Of a stretch of DNA of 19,817 bases, positions 1 through 7,815 are shown one piece after another. A program made the translations under genes and the position numbers. The DNA lies in the NCBI GenBank assembly GCA_036525535.1, contig DATDAH010000218.1, forward strand, positions 1-19,817, read 5' to 3'. The notes under the pieces were generated by a model. It did no database searches. It was given only the letters and a program-made list of their open reading frames with translations, and was not told where the DNA came from. The stretch comes from DATDAH01 sp036525535. Its GTDB lineage: Bacteria; Actinomycetota; Acidimicrobiia; Acidimicrobiales; DATDAH01. The first letter of the stretch is position 1. Each line of letters starts with the position of its first letter.

Positions 1-1286
1 AGGGTGGCGACGGCGAGGCTCGTTCCTCGTGTGCGCACGGCGGGTCCTGCGATCACGACCCCGACGAGCGCGGTGCCCGCCACCGCCGCGAGCAGCGCGG
101 CCTCGAAGGGCCAGCCGTTGGTCGACATGAGCCGAGCCGCCACCCACGCCCCGACCCCGGCGAGGGCGAACTGGCACAGTGACAGCTGTCCGGCGTAACC
201 CGCGACCACGATGACCGACGTGACGATGACGGCGAGGGCGAACGTGGTGATGAGGGCGTCGGTCCAGGTGTCGACGCCGGCGAGGAGGCCGGCACCGAGA
301 CCGATCCCGACGACGAGCGGGAGCAGCGACACCCGTCCGGACCCGGGCAGCGGCAGCCGGGCGACGGTCTCGCCCCGCTGGAGGCGCGAGCGCCCGGTCA
401 CGACCATGTAGCCGAGGATGATCGCCAACGGCACCGCCTGCACGAGCCCCGTGAGCGATGCCGCGCTGACGTCGAGCCACTGGGCGATGTCCGGCTGGAA
501 CAGCAGGATCTCGCTCTGCACGACACCGATCAGCAGGGCGGCGGCGACGGTGATGCCGAACGACGAGAACCGCCCGACGAGGGCGGCGGCGAGCGCCGGC
601 AGGACGGCGACCGACAGCACGGCGGCGTTGAGCGTGACGATGGGGGCGAGGAGGATGGCGGCCAGGGCCGACAGGCCGCCGGCGACGGCGAAGTTGACGA
701 CCTCGATGCGGGTGGGTGACCAGCCGGCGCTCGCCGCCACCCGCCGGTTCTCGGCCACGGCAGACGTGACCAGGCCGAACAACGTGCGGGTGTAGACGAG
801 GCGCAGGACGGCAGCGGTGGCGAGGGCGATGCCGATGAGCACCAGCCGGTCGAAGCCGATGCGGAGGTCGCCCCACAGCGTCACGTTGCGGGTCGGGAGC
901 AGCGACTCCGGCTGCACGACCCCGACCCCCCAGCGCAGGATCATGAACGCCTGACCGGCGCTGAACAGGGCCAGGGTGGCGATGAGCTTCGCCAGCCGGG
1001 AGGCGTCGCGGAGGAGCGAGAGCACGCCGAAGGTCACGAGGCCGAGCAGCACCCCCAGGACGAGGCCGCCGGCGACCGCGACCGCGGTCGGGACATCGTC
1101 CCGGATGTCGTAGCAGTAGTAAGCGGCGATGCCGCCCATGGCGCCGGCGCTGAAGTTCAGGACGCCAGACGCCCGGTAGACGAGGACGATGGCGAGGGCG
1201 ACGAGCGCGGTCAGGGCACCCGTGGCAAGGCCGAGCAGCACGAACCGCAGCGCGGCCTCGCTGAACAGCGACGTCGCCAAGACCAT
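1..1286 (-). CDS. Fused LivH-LivM branched-chain amino-acid ABC permease (3' end cut by window)
   Basis: This is a membrane permease of a HAAT-type ABC importer, probably for branched-chain amino acids or related compounds. The frame is open from ATG 1286 (or the adjacent in-frame GTG 1289) to the window edge, giving 428 visible codons. Residues 1 to about 285 are a LivH domain: TGALTALVALAIVLVYRASG followed by VLNFSAGAMGGIAAY is the classic N-terminal LivH signature. From about residue 312 a second unit begins, with VAGYAGQLSLCQFALAGVGAW and, at the edge, VRTRGTSLAVAT, which are LivM signatures. Both permease halves are therefore in one polypeptide, whereas they are usually separate proteins of about 300 residues each. 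The ATPase and solute-binding genes are not visible and may lie to the left. A possible -10 (TAACTT) lies at 1325-1330. The first ~40 codons have a decayed near-copy at 9063-9186. Family assignment is strong; the substrate is inferred only. Confidence 0.92.
   Translation of the reverse strand, partial: MVLATSLFSEAALRFVLLGLATGALTALVALAIVLVYRASGVLNFSAGAMGGIAAYYCYDIRDDVPTAVAVAGGLVLGVLLGLVTFGVLSLLRDASRLAKLIATLALFSAGQAFMILRWGVGVVQPESLLPTRNVTLWGDLRIGFDRLVLIGIALATAAVLRLVYTRTLFGLVTSAVAENRRVAASAGWSPTRIEVVNFAVAGGLSALAAILLAPIVTLNAAVLSVAVLPALAAALVGRFSSFGITVAAALLIGVVQSEILLFQPDIAQWLDVSAASLTGLVQAVPLAIILGYMVVTGRSRLQRGETVARLPLPGSGRVSLLPLVVGIGLGAGLLAGVDTWTDALITTFALAVIVTSVIVVAGYAGQLSLCQFALAGVGAWVAARLMSTNGWPFEAALLAAVAGTALVGVVIAGPAVRTRGTSLAVAT
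1145..1268 (-). repeat. Parent copy of a livH 5' segment repeated at 9063-9186
   Basis: This stretch of livH aligns without gaps, at a constant offset of 7918 bp, to 9063-9186. By hand count there are about 15 mismatches in about 122 bp (about 88% identity), including a 34-bp perfect run at 1192-1225. It encodes roughly residues 7 to 47 of the permease. Confidence 0.9.
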
Positions 1287-1324
1287 CACGCGCCCCCCGG
1301 CCCGGGCCGTGCGGCCCGCTTCGG

Positions 1325-1330
1325 AAGTTA
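1325..1330 (-). promoter_or_regulatory. Candidate -10 box for the LivH-LivM permease
   Basis: On the minus strand this reads TAACTT, a TAnnnT-type actinobacterial -10. It lies about 38 nt upstream of the start codon in the 190 bp gap between divergent genes. The same gap holds a 12-bp perfect palindrome (1298-1309, CGGCCCGGGCCG), an 8-bp inverted repeat with a 1-nt centre (1414-1430, GCTCGGGC/GCCCGAGC) and a direct repeat of GCCGGCACC at 1366 and 1383. No clear -35 was found, so support is weak. Confidence 0.3.
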
Positions 1331-1479
1331 CCTCGCCGCGCGCCGCGTGCCGGAACATCGTGGCCGCCGGCACCGGGGGGACGCCGGCACCCTCAGCGTT
1401 CCCGCAGTGGGCGGCTCGGGCCGCCCGAGCGGAGCGCCGAGCAGGCGCTTCGCCAGGCCCGGTGCCAGACTGCCAGCGC

Positions 1480-2451
1480 ATGTTGGTCACGGACCTCACC
1501 CGGGGGCTGCGCATAGCGCATCCCCTGGTGCAGGCCGGGATGGGGAGCGGGGCCGGGCACCAGCTCGTGTCGGCGGTGTCGAACGCGGGCGCGCTCGGCA
1601 CGCTCGGCACGGTCACCCGTACCCCGGACGCCACCCTCGAGGAGATCGAGGCCATCCGCGGCGCGACCGATGCGCCCTTTGCCGTCAACCTCGTGTGCTT
1701 CGACTGGGCGCCGTTCGCGTCGGAGCTGGTCGACGCCGTGATCGACGCGGCACCACCGGCGGTGACCCTCTCGTTCGGGGATCCCGGGCCGGCGCTGGCC
1801 CAGTGCCGCTCGGCGGGCGTCGTGGCGCTCGTCCAGGTCCAGGACCTCGAGGGCCTGCGCTCGGCCGTCGATGGCGACGCCGACGTCATCATCGTGCAGG
1901 GGAACGAGGCCGGCGGCCACACCGGCCGGCGGGGGACCCTGAACTTCGTCGCGCAGGCGCTCCAGCTCGCGGGCGAGATCCCGATCCTCGCCGCGGGCGG
2001 GATCGCCGACGGCCGGGGACTGGCCGCCGCGCTGGCGATGGGCTGTGCCGGCGCGGTCATGGGCACCCGGTTCAAGGTCACTCACGAGTTTCTCGCTGAC
2101 GAGAGCGAGAAGAAGGAGGTGGTGGCGAGCGACGGCTCCGACACCGTCTACGACGAGATCAACGATCTCGCCTACGGCTCGCTCTGGCCCAACCAGGTGA
2201 CGGGGCGCACACTTCGGAGCCGCTTCACCGACGAGTGGATGGGCCGGGACGACGAGCTCCGGGCCAAGGTGGCCGCCTACCCACCGTTCGGCTTCGTGAT
2301 GGAGTTGGCCGAGCAAGGCACGACGATCAACTGGGCCGGGGAGGGGGCGGGGCTGGTCGACGAGGTCCTGCCCGCCGCGGAGGTCGTCGACCGGACGGTG
2401 GCGGAGGCCGAGCACTTGCTGCGCCGGGCGACCGATGTCCTCGCCGACTGA
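1480..2451 (+). CDS. Nitronate monooxygenase-like FMN flavoprotein (NMO/NPD family)
   Basis: This is a 323-residue TIM-barrel flavoprotein of the 2-nitropropane dioxygenase / nitronate monooxygenase family. These FMN enzymes oxidise alkyl nitronates or, in some members, act as enoyl reductases. PLVQAGMGSGAG (residues 15-26) is the N-terminal FMN loop. QGNEAGGHTG (140-149) carries the catalytic-type His147. AAGGIADG (171-178) and AVMGTRF (192-198) form the phosphate-binding region. The reading frame is open further upstream, but homology begins at MLVTDLTRGLRIAHP, so ATG 1480 was chosen; no strong ribosome-binding site precedes it. The gene diverges from the LivH-LivM permease with a 190 bp gap. 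The substrate cannot be told from sequence. It stands alone, and the next gene downstream is convergent. Confidence 0.9.
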   Translation: MLVTDLTRGLRIAHPLVQAGMGSGAGHQLVSAVSNAGALGTLGTVTRTPDATLEEIEAIRGATDAPFAVNLVCFDWAPFASELVDAVIDAAPPAVTLSFGDPGPALAQCRSAGVVALVQVQDLEGLRSAVDGDADVIIVQGNEAGGHTGRRGTLNFVAQALQLAGEIPILAAGGIADGRGLAAALAMGCAGAVMGTRFKVTHEFLADESEKKEVVASDGSDTVYDEINDLAYGSLWPNQVTGRTLRSRFTDEWMGRDDELRAKVAAYPPFGFVMELAEQGTTINWAGEGAGLVDEVLPAAEVVDRTVAEAEHLLRRATDVLAD

Positions 2452-2505
2452 CCGCAGCTCGTACCACCGCGAGGACGGCGCGGTCGTCGTGCGGCGACGG
2501 GTGGG

Positions 2506-3759
2506 TCAGGCGTCGAGACGGGTGACGAGCACGTTGGTGGCGGCACCGCTGGTGTAGCCGGCCGTCACGATCGACCCCGACGGGCCGGCGGCGGCCGCGA
2601 TCGCCTCGTCGGTGTCGTTCGGGGTGGCGTCGAAGAGCACCTCGCCGTTGGTGCCGAACGCCGTGTCCGGCGCGCCGGTGGCGGTCAGCCGCCCCACCCA
2701 GAGATGGCCGCCCGTGCCCCAGCCGGTGAAGACCAGGGTGTTGCCCACGCGGTCGGCACCGTCCCGGGACTGCCAGGAGGCGAACGGAGCGAACGCACGA
2801 CCGTCGCCGCTGTAGCTGGTGTCGAGCGCGCCAGCCGCGGTCACGCGCACGCCTCCCATCTGGCCCTGCATGTTGGTCACACCGAAGACGACCCGGTTCG
2901 AGCCGTCGACACCGCCGCCGAGCCCGATGACCGTCGAGTTCCCGCCGAAGGTGAAGGTCATCCTGCCGTTGCCGCTGTAGGTCGGGTCGAGCGACCCGTT
3001 GGCCCGCAGCCGGGCGACCAGGCCGACGCCGCCCTGCAGGTCGAAGACGCCCTGCTTGCTCTCACCCATCAGGAGCACCCGACCGGACCGGTCGACGGCC
3101 AGGTCCGAGAGCAGGTCCACTCGCCGCTGGTTCACAAAGGCGATGGCATCGCTGCTGAACGTGTTGTCCAGCGTGCCGTTCGCCCTGAACCTCGCCACCG
3201 CGAAGTCACTCGCCATGTCGCCCGGCCCGAAGACCTGCTCTCGGTTTCCCGCCACATAGATCCGCCCGACGGCGTCGACGGCCAGCTGCCGCCCGCCGCC
3301 GACGTTGGCTGCCGTCCGCACCGCCTTGCCGTCGCCACTGAAGCTGGTGTCCGGCGCTCCCGCCGCGGTGAGCCGGACGACGCCCAAGCCGAGGCCGGAG
3401 GCGTTGCCGCCGCCGGCCACCAGCACCTTGCCATTGGCAAGGACCAGGACGTCCGCCCGGTTCTGGCCAAGCAGCGAGGTCTCGACCATGCCGTCCCCGC
3501 CACCCCAGGTCGCATCGAGGTCGCCCTGGAGCGTCAGGCGGGCGACATTGACGTGGCCGCCGAAGTCCGAATAGGCGACGTAGGTCGCTCCGTTCGCGGT
3601 GGTCACCCCCATTCCCGCGTCCACGCCGCTGTCGTCGATCACGACCGCCCCGTCGTCGTCGAACGAGGGGTCAGGGACAAACGCGGCGTCAGCCGGCCCC
3701 GCCGAGGCCAGGAGGAGGACGCCGATGGCGCCGATGAACGAAAGGGTTCGTGCCCGCAT
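2506..3759 (-). CDS. Secreted delta-60 repeat protein
   Basis: This is a 417-residue exported protein built of delta-60 repeats (beta-propeller-like modules of unknown function, common in secreted bacterial proteins). The first ~26 residues are a signal peptide: MRARTLSF, then a hydrophobic core (IGAIGVLLLASAG), with cleavage probably after ADA. The repeats are marked by D-x-[ST]-[FWY]-x-x-[DN]-G motifs, such as PDPSFDDDGAVV, LDATWGGGDGMV, PDTSFSGDGKAV, LDPTYSGNGRMT, LDTSYSGDGRAF and PDTAFGTNGEVL. I count seven, spaced roughly 55-65 residues. ATG 3759 was chosen over the longer open frame because it places the signal peptide at the N-terminus and sits 7 nt after a TACTGT -10 box, which implies a leaderless transcript. 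It diverges from the SARP-type regulator across 61 bp holding a phased direct repeat, so that regulator may control it (inference). Confidence 0.88.
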   Translation of the reverse strand: MRARTLSFIGAIGVLLLASAGPADAAFVPDPSFDDDGAVVIDDSGVDAGMGVTTANGATYVAYSDFGGHVNVARLTLQGDLDATWGGGDGMVETSLLGQNRADVLVLANGKVLVAGGGNASGLGLGVVRLTAAGAPDTSFSGDGKAVRTAANVGGGRQLAVDAVGRIYVAGNREQVFGPGDMASDFAVARFRANGTLDNTFSSDAIAFVNQRRVDLLSDLAVDRSGRVLLMGESKQGVFDLQGGVGLVARLRANGSLDPTYSGNGRMTFTFGGNSTVIGLGGGVDGSNRVVFGVTNMQGQMGGVRVTAAGALDTSYSGDGRAFAPFASWQSRDGADRVGNTLVFTGWGTGGHLWVGRLTATGAPDTAFGTNGEVLFDATPNDTDEAIAAAAGPSGSIVTAGYTSGAATNVLVTRLDA

Positions 3760-3763
3760 GCCG

Positions 3764-3799
3764 CGGACAGTACGGACAGGGAGCAAAGGCGGAGCAAAG
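3764..3799. promoter_or_regulatory. Candidate SARP operator: two pairs of direct repeats between divergent promoters
   Basis: GGAGCAAAG occurs at 3780-3788 and again at 3791-3799, an exact 11-bp period (one helical turn). CGGACAG occurs at 3764-3770 and 3773-3779 (9-bp period). Known SARP regulators (ActII-ORF4, DnrI) bind heptamer direct repeats with an 11-bp period whose last copy lies about 8 bp from the -10 box. Here 8 bp separate the repeat from the plus-strand -10 (3808-3813) and 7 bp separate it from the minus-strand -10 (3767-3772). The adjacent gene encodes a SARP/BTAD-type regulator, so autoregulation plus control of the delta-60 gene is a natural inference. Confidence 0.55.
3767..3772 (-). 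promoter_or_regulatory. -10 box (TACTGT) of the delta-60 gene, leaderless arrangement
   Basis: On the minus strand TACTGT fits TAnnnT and ends 7 nt before ATG 3759, the spacing expected if transcription starts at the A of the start codon. There is no Shine-Dalgarno sequence. It overlaps the CGGACAG repeat pair. Confidence 0.5.
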
Positions 3800-3807
3800 T
3801 CCTTCGG

Positions 3808-3813
3808 TATCGT
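3808..3813 (+). promoter_or_regulatory. -10 box (TATCGT) of the SARP-type regulator, leaderless arrangement
   Basis: TATCGT fits TAnnnT and ends 7 nt before ATG 3821, so the transcript probably begins at the start codon. The 11-bp-phased repeat ends 8 bp upstream, in the position of a -35 element. Confidence 0.5.
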
Positions 3814-3820
3814 CCGGTCG

Positions 3821-6772
3821 ATGTCCGATGGGGTCAACGACGACCTGCGGACGCGGCTGGCCGCCCCCCGCATCGCCGTGCTCGGCCCGGCTGCCGTGGG
3901 CCCACCCGGAGCGCTGCGCCCCCTCACGGGCCGCCCGGCCCGGGTGTTGCTCGCCCTGGCGGCCGCCCGCCGACCCTGTGGCCTCGAGGGGCTGGCCGAA
4001 ACGGTGTGGGGCGCCGAACGGCCCGCGAGCTACCGGCCCGCCCTCCACGTGCACCTCGGCCAGGTGCGGCGGGCGTTGGACGAGCTCGGCCACGGTGCCC
4101 GCATCGTCCGCTCGAACGAGGGGTACGCCCTGGAGACGGGGGGTTGCGAGCTCGATGCCCGCTTGGCGGTCGCCCTCCTCGATGGTGCCCGGGCGGGCCT
4201 GGCGGAGGATCCCTCAGCCGCACGGTGGCACGTGGAAGCCGCACTGGGCCTGTGGCGCGGCACGCCCTACGCCGTCGACGACGAGGTCGTCGTCCCGACC
4301 GCGGCCCACCATCTGGAAGCGCTGCGGCGCGACGCCGAGGAGCTCCGGGTGGAGCTGTTCCTCCTCGCCGGTGACGCCCGCGCCGCGGAAGAGGCGGCGA
4401 TGCATGCCGTGGACCTCGAACCGCTGCGCGAACACCGGTGGGGCCAGTTGCTCAGGGCCCGATACCTCGCCGGTCGTACGGCCGAGGCGCTGGCCACCTA
4501 CCAGGACGCCCGCGTCACCCTGATCGAGGCGCTCGGGATCGAGCCTGGGCCCGAGCTGCGGGACCTGGAAGCCGCCGCTCTGACCCACGACGCGGCCCGG
4601 TTGCGCCTGCCCGCTGGTCCCCGGGAGGAGCTCGGACCACCCCCGCCGGCCACCGGGGCGTTCGTCGGCCGCGAGGACGAGGTGCGCCGGGCCGCGGCGA
4701 CGATCTCCTCGACCCACCGCCTCCTGGTCCTCGGCCCGCCCGGCGTCGGCACGTCGCGGTTCGCCGTCGAGCTCGCCGGGCACTTGGGCCTCGACACGGC
4801 CTGGGCCGACGTGGGCTCGGGCGTCGCGACGGCCGTCGCGCTCGACTGGGCCCGCCGCCACCCCGACGGCCTCCTCGTGCTCGACAACGCCGAGCACGAC
4901 GTGGAGGCCGTCGTCGCCACGGTCGCAGAGCTGGCCCACTCGACCCCGGGCGTCAGCGTCCTGGTCACCAGTCGCCGCCCGGTCGACATCGAGAGCCCGG
5001 TCGAGGTCCTCGGGCCGCTCCAGACGCCGGAACTCGACGCCGACGCCGAGGAGATCGAGGGCTGTCCGGCAGTCATCGCCCTGCGGGCTGCGCTCCAGGA
5101 GCTCGCTCCGGCTGTCTCACCGAGCACGGTCGAGGTCGCCGCGCTGGCCCGCCGGGCGGGTGGACTGCCGCTGGCGATCCGTCTGGCGGCTACGACCGCT
5201 CGCACGCTGCCGGCCGCCGCTGTGCTCGCGCTGCCGGCTTCCGGTCCGGACGATGAGATCGACCGGGCGACCCGAACGGTGCTCCGCGTCGTCGACGCCG
5301 AGGCGTGTCGGGCCTTCCTCGACCTCGCGGTGATCGGCGGGGCGTTCGATCTCGACGTGGCCGCGGGGGTCACCGGGCTGGGGCCGGAGCGGACGACCGC
5401 GGCGATCCTGGCGCTCGCCGACCACGGGCTGGTCCAGGCCCGGCCGGACCGGACCGACCCGTTCACGGTCCTGGAGCCGCTGCGCGCCGTCGGTGAGCGC
5501 CTGCTCGCCGACGCCGGCGGGGCGGAGGACGCCGCGAACCGTCTCGCCGAGACGTGCCTCCAGCGCGCGGGCGCTCTCGATCGGATGTCGTCGGACGCCG
5601 AGCCGACCGACCTCGAAGTCCGGCTCCGCTCGGACCTGCCTCGCCACCGTCAGGCCCTCGACCACTTGGTCCACCAACGGGACGCTGAGCGGGCGCTGAC
5701 CCTGGCGTGTCGCGTGGAGCTCCCGTTCTATGCGCTGGGCTGGTGGGGCGAGAAGGCGGAGCTGCTCGATCGGGCGCTGGCGATCCCCGGTCGGCCGTCC
5801 GCGATGCGCGCCCGAGCCCACGCTCTCCGCGCCCGACCCGGTCCCCTGCACCTGATCGACTCGATGGAGGCCGAGCGGGCAGAGCAGATGGCGAGCTCGC
5901 TGGGCCACGAGTCGCTGCGGGCGTTCGCCCGGTTCGTGAGGGCCCTCTACCTCATGTGGTCGGGACACCACGGCGAGGCCGCCGAGCTGTTCCACGACGC
6001 CCGCCAGGTGTTCGAGCGAGAGGGTGGCGGGTTCTTCGCCTGCGACGCCACGAAGTTCCTTGGCGTCACCCTGGTGCTCGACGGTGATGCCGAGGCCGGC
6101 CTGGAGCTTCAACAGGAGGCCCTGGGCAGGGTTCGCCGAGACCACCCCAGCCCGTTCCACATCGCGCATGCCTTGGCCTTCCTCGGGCACTCGCACCGGC
6201 TGTTGGGAGACGATGGCGCCGCCTTCGCCGACTGGACCCAGGGGCGAGCCCTGGCCGGTCGGATCGGCAACCGGGCGACGGCGGCCCACATCGCCATCGG
6301 CCTCGGCGAGCTCGCCGTCGAACGGGGCGACCCGGAGGCAGCGCTGGGCCTCACGTCAGACGCCCTGGACCTGCTCGCGGCCGGCAACGTCTGGACCTAC
6401 GAGCCGTGGGCCTGGACCGTGGCGATGCGGGCCCACCTGGCCGCCGAGGACCTCGTCGCCGGCATCGCATGTGGGCGCCGGGCTCTCGCCGGCCTGTCTC
6501 GGGTGCCGCCCGGCGAATCCGTGCGCTTCGGCACGGAGCTGGCGGCCCTGGCGATCATCGCCCGTGACGAGGTCACGGCCGCTCGGATCCTGGGCGTGAT
6601 CGGCGTCACGCCGGACCGTCGAGAGCTGCCGTTCCCCCCGCCGGCGGAGGCCGTCCGGCGTGACGCCCTGCGGCGGGCCGTCGAGGACCGACTCGGCAAC
6701 AAGGCCGCCCGACACCTGGAGACAGGATCGCGGTGCTCGCTCGCCGAGGCGGCGGGCCGCCTGCTCTCCTAG
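3821..6772 (+). CDS. SARP/BTAD-type transcriptional regulator with NTPase-like and TPR domains (AfsR-like)
   Basis: This is a 983-residue AfsR-like regulator. Residues about 18-105 are an OmpR-type winged helix (RIAVLGP, LAALAAARRPC-type helices, EGYAL wing). Residues about 110-252 are the BTAD domain (ALGLWRGTPY, REHRWGQLLRARYLAGRTAEAL, LGIEPGPELRDLE). An STAND/NB-ARC-like module follows FVGRE at about 285. Its Walker A reads GPPGVGTSR (305-313): the invariant lysine is replaced by Thr311. Walker B (LLVLDNAEH, 351-359) and the LVTSRRP sensor strand remain. The C-terminal ~340 residues are helical TPR-like repeats. ATG 3821 was chosen because it is preceded by a leaderless -10 and starts just before the winged helix; the frame is open further upstream but that part overlaps the divergent delta-60 gene. 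Likely targets are itself and that gene. The lost lysine suggests that ATP binding or hydrolysis is reduced or absent. Confidence 0.92.
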   Translation: MSDGVNDDLRTRLAAPRIAVLGPAAVGPPGALRPLTGRPARVLLALAAARRPCGLEGLAETVWGAERPASYRPALHVHLGQVRRALDELGHGARIVRSNEGYALETGGCELDARLAVALLDGARAGLAEDPSAARWHVEAALGLWRGTPYAVDDEVVVPTAAHHLEALRRDAEELRVELFLLAGDARAAEEAAMHAVDLEPLREHRWGQLLRARYLAGRTAEALATYQDARVTLIEALGIEPGPELRDLEAAALTHDAARLRLPAGPREELGPPPPATGAFVGREDEVRRAAATISSTHRLLVLGPPGVGTSRFAVELAGHLGLDTAWADVGSGVATAVALDWARRHPDGLLVLDNAEHDVEAVVATVAELAHSTPGVSVLVTSRRPVDIESPVEVLGPLQTPELDADAEEIEGCPAVIALRAALQELAPAVSPSTVEVAALARRAGGLPLAIRLAATTARTLPAAAVLALPASGPDDEIDRATRTVLRVVDAEACRAFLDLAVIGGAFDLDVAAGVTGLGPERTTAAILALADHGLVQARPDRTDPFTVLEPLRAVGERLLADAGGAEDAANRLAETCLQRAGALDRMSSDAEPTDLEVRLRSDLPRHRQALDHLVHQRDAERALTLACRVELPFYALGWWGEKAELLDRALAIPGRPSAMRARAHALRARPGPLHLIDSMEAERAEQMASSLGHESLRAFARFVRALYLMWSGHHGEAAELFHDARQVFEREGGGFFACDATKFLGVTLVLDGDAEAGLELQQEALGRVRRDHPSPFHIAHALAFLGHSHRLLGDDGAAFADWTQGRALAGRIGNRATAAHIAIGLGELAVERGDPEAALGLTSDALDLLAAGNVWTYEPWAWTVAMRAHLAAEDLVAGIACGRRALAGLSRVPPGESVRFGTELAALAIIARDEVTAARILGVIGVTPDRRELPFPPPAEAVRRDALRRAVEDRLGNKAARHLETGSRCSLAEAAGRLLS

Positions 6773-6803
6773 ATCGTCCGTCGACGCGTCGCGACCCCGA
6801 TGA

Positions 6804-7778
6804 CTACGGGACGACCGCCGGGCGGACCTCATCCCAGAACCGCTCGATCTGGTGGGCCTCGTCGACGACGGGCCACACGTAGACCCGCTGGACGCCGGCC
6901 CGGGCGAACTCGGAGAGCTTCTCGGCGAACGTCTCAGCCGGCCCGACCGGCAAGCGCGATCGAAGGTCCTCCTCCGGGCGGTGGATGGTCGGTACCAGAC
7001 GCTCCTGCATCACGCGGTCGGCCTCGGCCCGGCTGTCGGTGATGTGGAACCACATGGTCGCCAGCGCGTTCGGGAAGCGGTCGGGTTCCTTGCCATGGGC
7101 CGGGAGCAGCTCCTGCAGCCGGGTCCAGGCCTCGCCGAAGGCCGTCGGCGTCGTGTTGTAGGCCGACGCCAGCCAACCGTCGGCGAGTCGCGCGGTGCGG
7201 CGCAGCCCGGCATTCGAGCCCCAGCTCCCCACCCAGATCGGCGGTCCTCCTCGGCTCGTCGGATGGGGATCGAGGCTGACGCCCCGGGTGGAGTAGAAGC
7301 GGCCCTCGAACGGCGGGCCATCGGCGCGCCAGAGGGCGCGCAGGGCGCCGATCGCCTCGTCGAGACGCGCCCAGCGCTCCTCGAAGTCGATGTCGACACA
7401 CTCGTAGTCCAGCTCGGACGAGCCCGGACCGACCGCGACGATCAGTCGGCCGCCGGTCAGACAGTCGATGGCGGCCAAGGACTTGGCCAGCGGGACCGGG
7501 CCGCGAACGACCGGGAGGCTTACCGTCGTGGCCAGCGTCATGTCCCCCGAGTGTTCGATCATCGCGGCCAATGCGGTGGGCCCGTCGAGCCACGGCACCG
7601 AGAACACCAGGTGATCGTTGACCGACAAGGCACTGAAGCCGAGGCGCGCCGCCGTGTCGGTGTACGCCGCGAGGTGGTCGAACGTGTAGGGGTGGCCACC
7701 GAAGTCCATCAACGGCAGATGGGCCCCGAAGTCCACAGGGCGAGTGTCGCACGGGGGCGACGCCGGTGCGGCGGTCAC
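6804..7778 (-). CDS. LLM-class flavin-dependent oxidoreductase (probably F420-dependent)
   Basis: This is a luciferase-like monooxygenase-fold oxidoreductase of up to 324 residues. Family marks include VDFGAHLPLMDFGG at the N-terminus, GGRLIVAVGPGSSELDYE for cofactor-phosphate binding, FEERWARLDEAIGALRALW, PPIWVGSWGSNAGLRRTARLADGW and a C-terminal AGVQRVYVWPV. In actinobacteria such proteins commonly use F420H2 rather than FMN; which applies here is inferred. GTG 7778 is given because a TACGCT -10 lies at 7799-7804. GTG 7736, just before DFGAHLP, would remove a non-conserved N-terminal stretch of 14 residues and is equally possible. It diverges from a methyltransferase gene, and its 3' end faces that of the SARP-type regulator across 31 bp that include the palindrome CGACGCGTCG (6782-6791). 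Substrate unknown. Confidence 0.9.
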   Translation of the reverse strand: MTAAPASPPCDTRPVDFGAHLPLMDFGGHPYTFDHLAAYTDTAARLGFSALSVNDHLVFSVPWLDGPTALAAMIEHSGDMTLATTVSLPVVRGPVPLAKSLAAIDCLTGGRLIVAVGPGSSELDYECVDIDFEERWARLDEAIGALRALWRADGPPFEGRFYSTRGVSLDPHPTSRGGPPIWVGSWGSNAGLRRTARLADGWLASAYNTTPTAFGEAWTRLQELLPAHGKEPDRFPNALATMWFHITDSRAEADRVMQERLVPTIHRPEEDLRSRLPVGPAETFAEKLSEFARAGVQRVYVWPVVDEAHQIERFWDEVRPAVVP

Positions 7779-7798
7779 AGCCGGCGGGTCCCACCGGA

Positions 7799-7808
7799 AG
7801 CGTAAGTT
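7799..7808. promoter_or_regulatory. Overlapping divergent -10 boxes (LLM oxidoreductase / methyltransferase)
   Basis: On the plus strand TAAGTT (7803-7808) ends 7 nt before GTG 7816, giving a leaderless methyltransferase transcript. On the minus strand TACGCT (7804-7799) precedes GTG 7778. The two boxes share positions 7803-7804, so the two promoters could not be occupied by polymerase at the same time. No convincing -35 was seen on either side. Confidence 0.4.
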
Positions 7809-7815
7809 CTCACTC

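Noticed and set aside
4..795. Open plus-strand frames opposite the permease
   Set aside because: They lack domain signatures and lie antisense to a clear LivH-LivM frame; long open antisense frames are expected at this GC content.
1393..2415. 340-codon minus-strand frame
   Set aside because: It is the antisense shadow of the nitronate monooxygenase-like gene, and its translation is Arg/Gly/His-rich with no family motif.
2452..2505. Possible terminator between the nitronate monooxygenase and delta-60 genes
   Set aside because: Only broken, short complementary stretches are present; no clean stem could be drawn.
2704..4374. 556-codon plus-strand frame
   Set aside because: It spans the delta-60 gene antisense and part of the regulator out of frame; composition is low-complexity Arg/Pro/Gly.
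6782..6791. CGACGCGTCG palindrome as a terminator or operator
   Set aside because: A 10-bp palindrome with no loop at a convergent gene junction is easily due to chance in GC-rich sequence.
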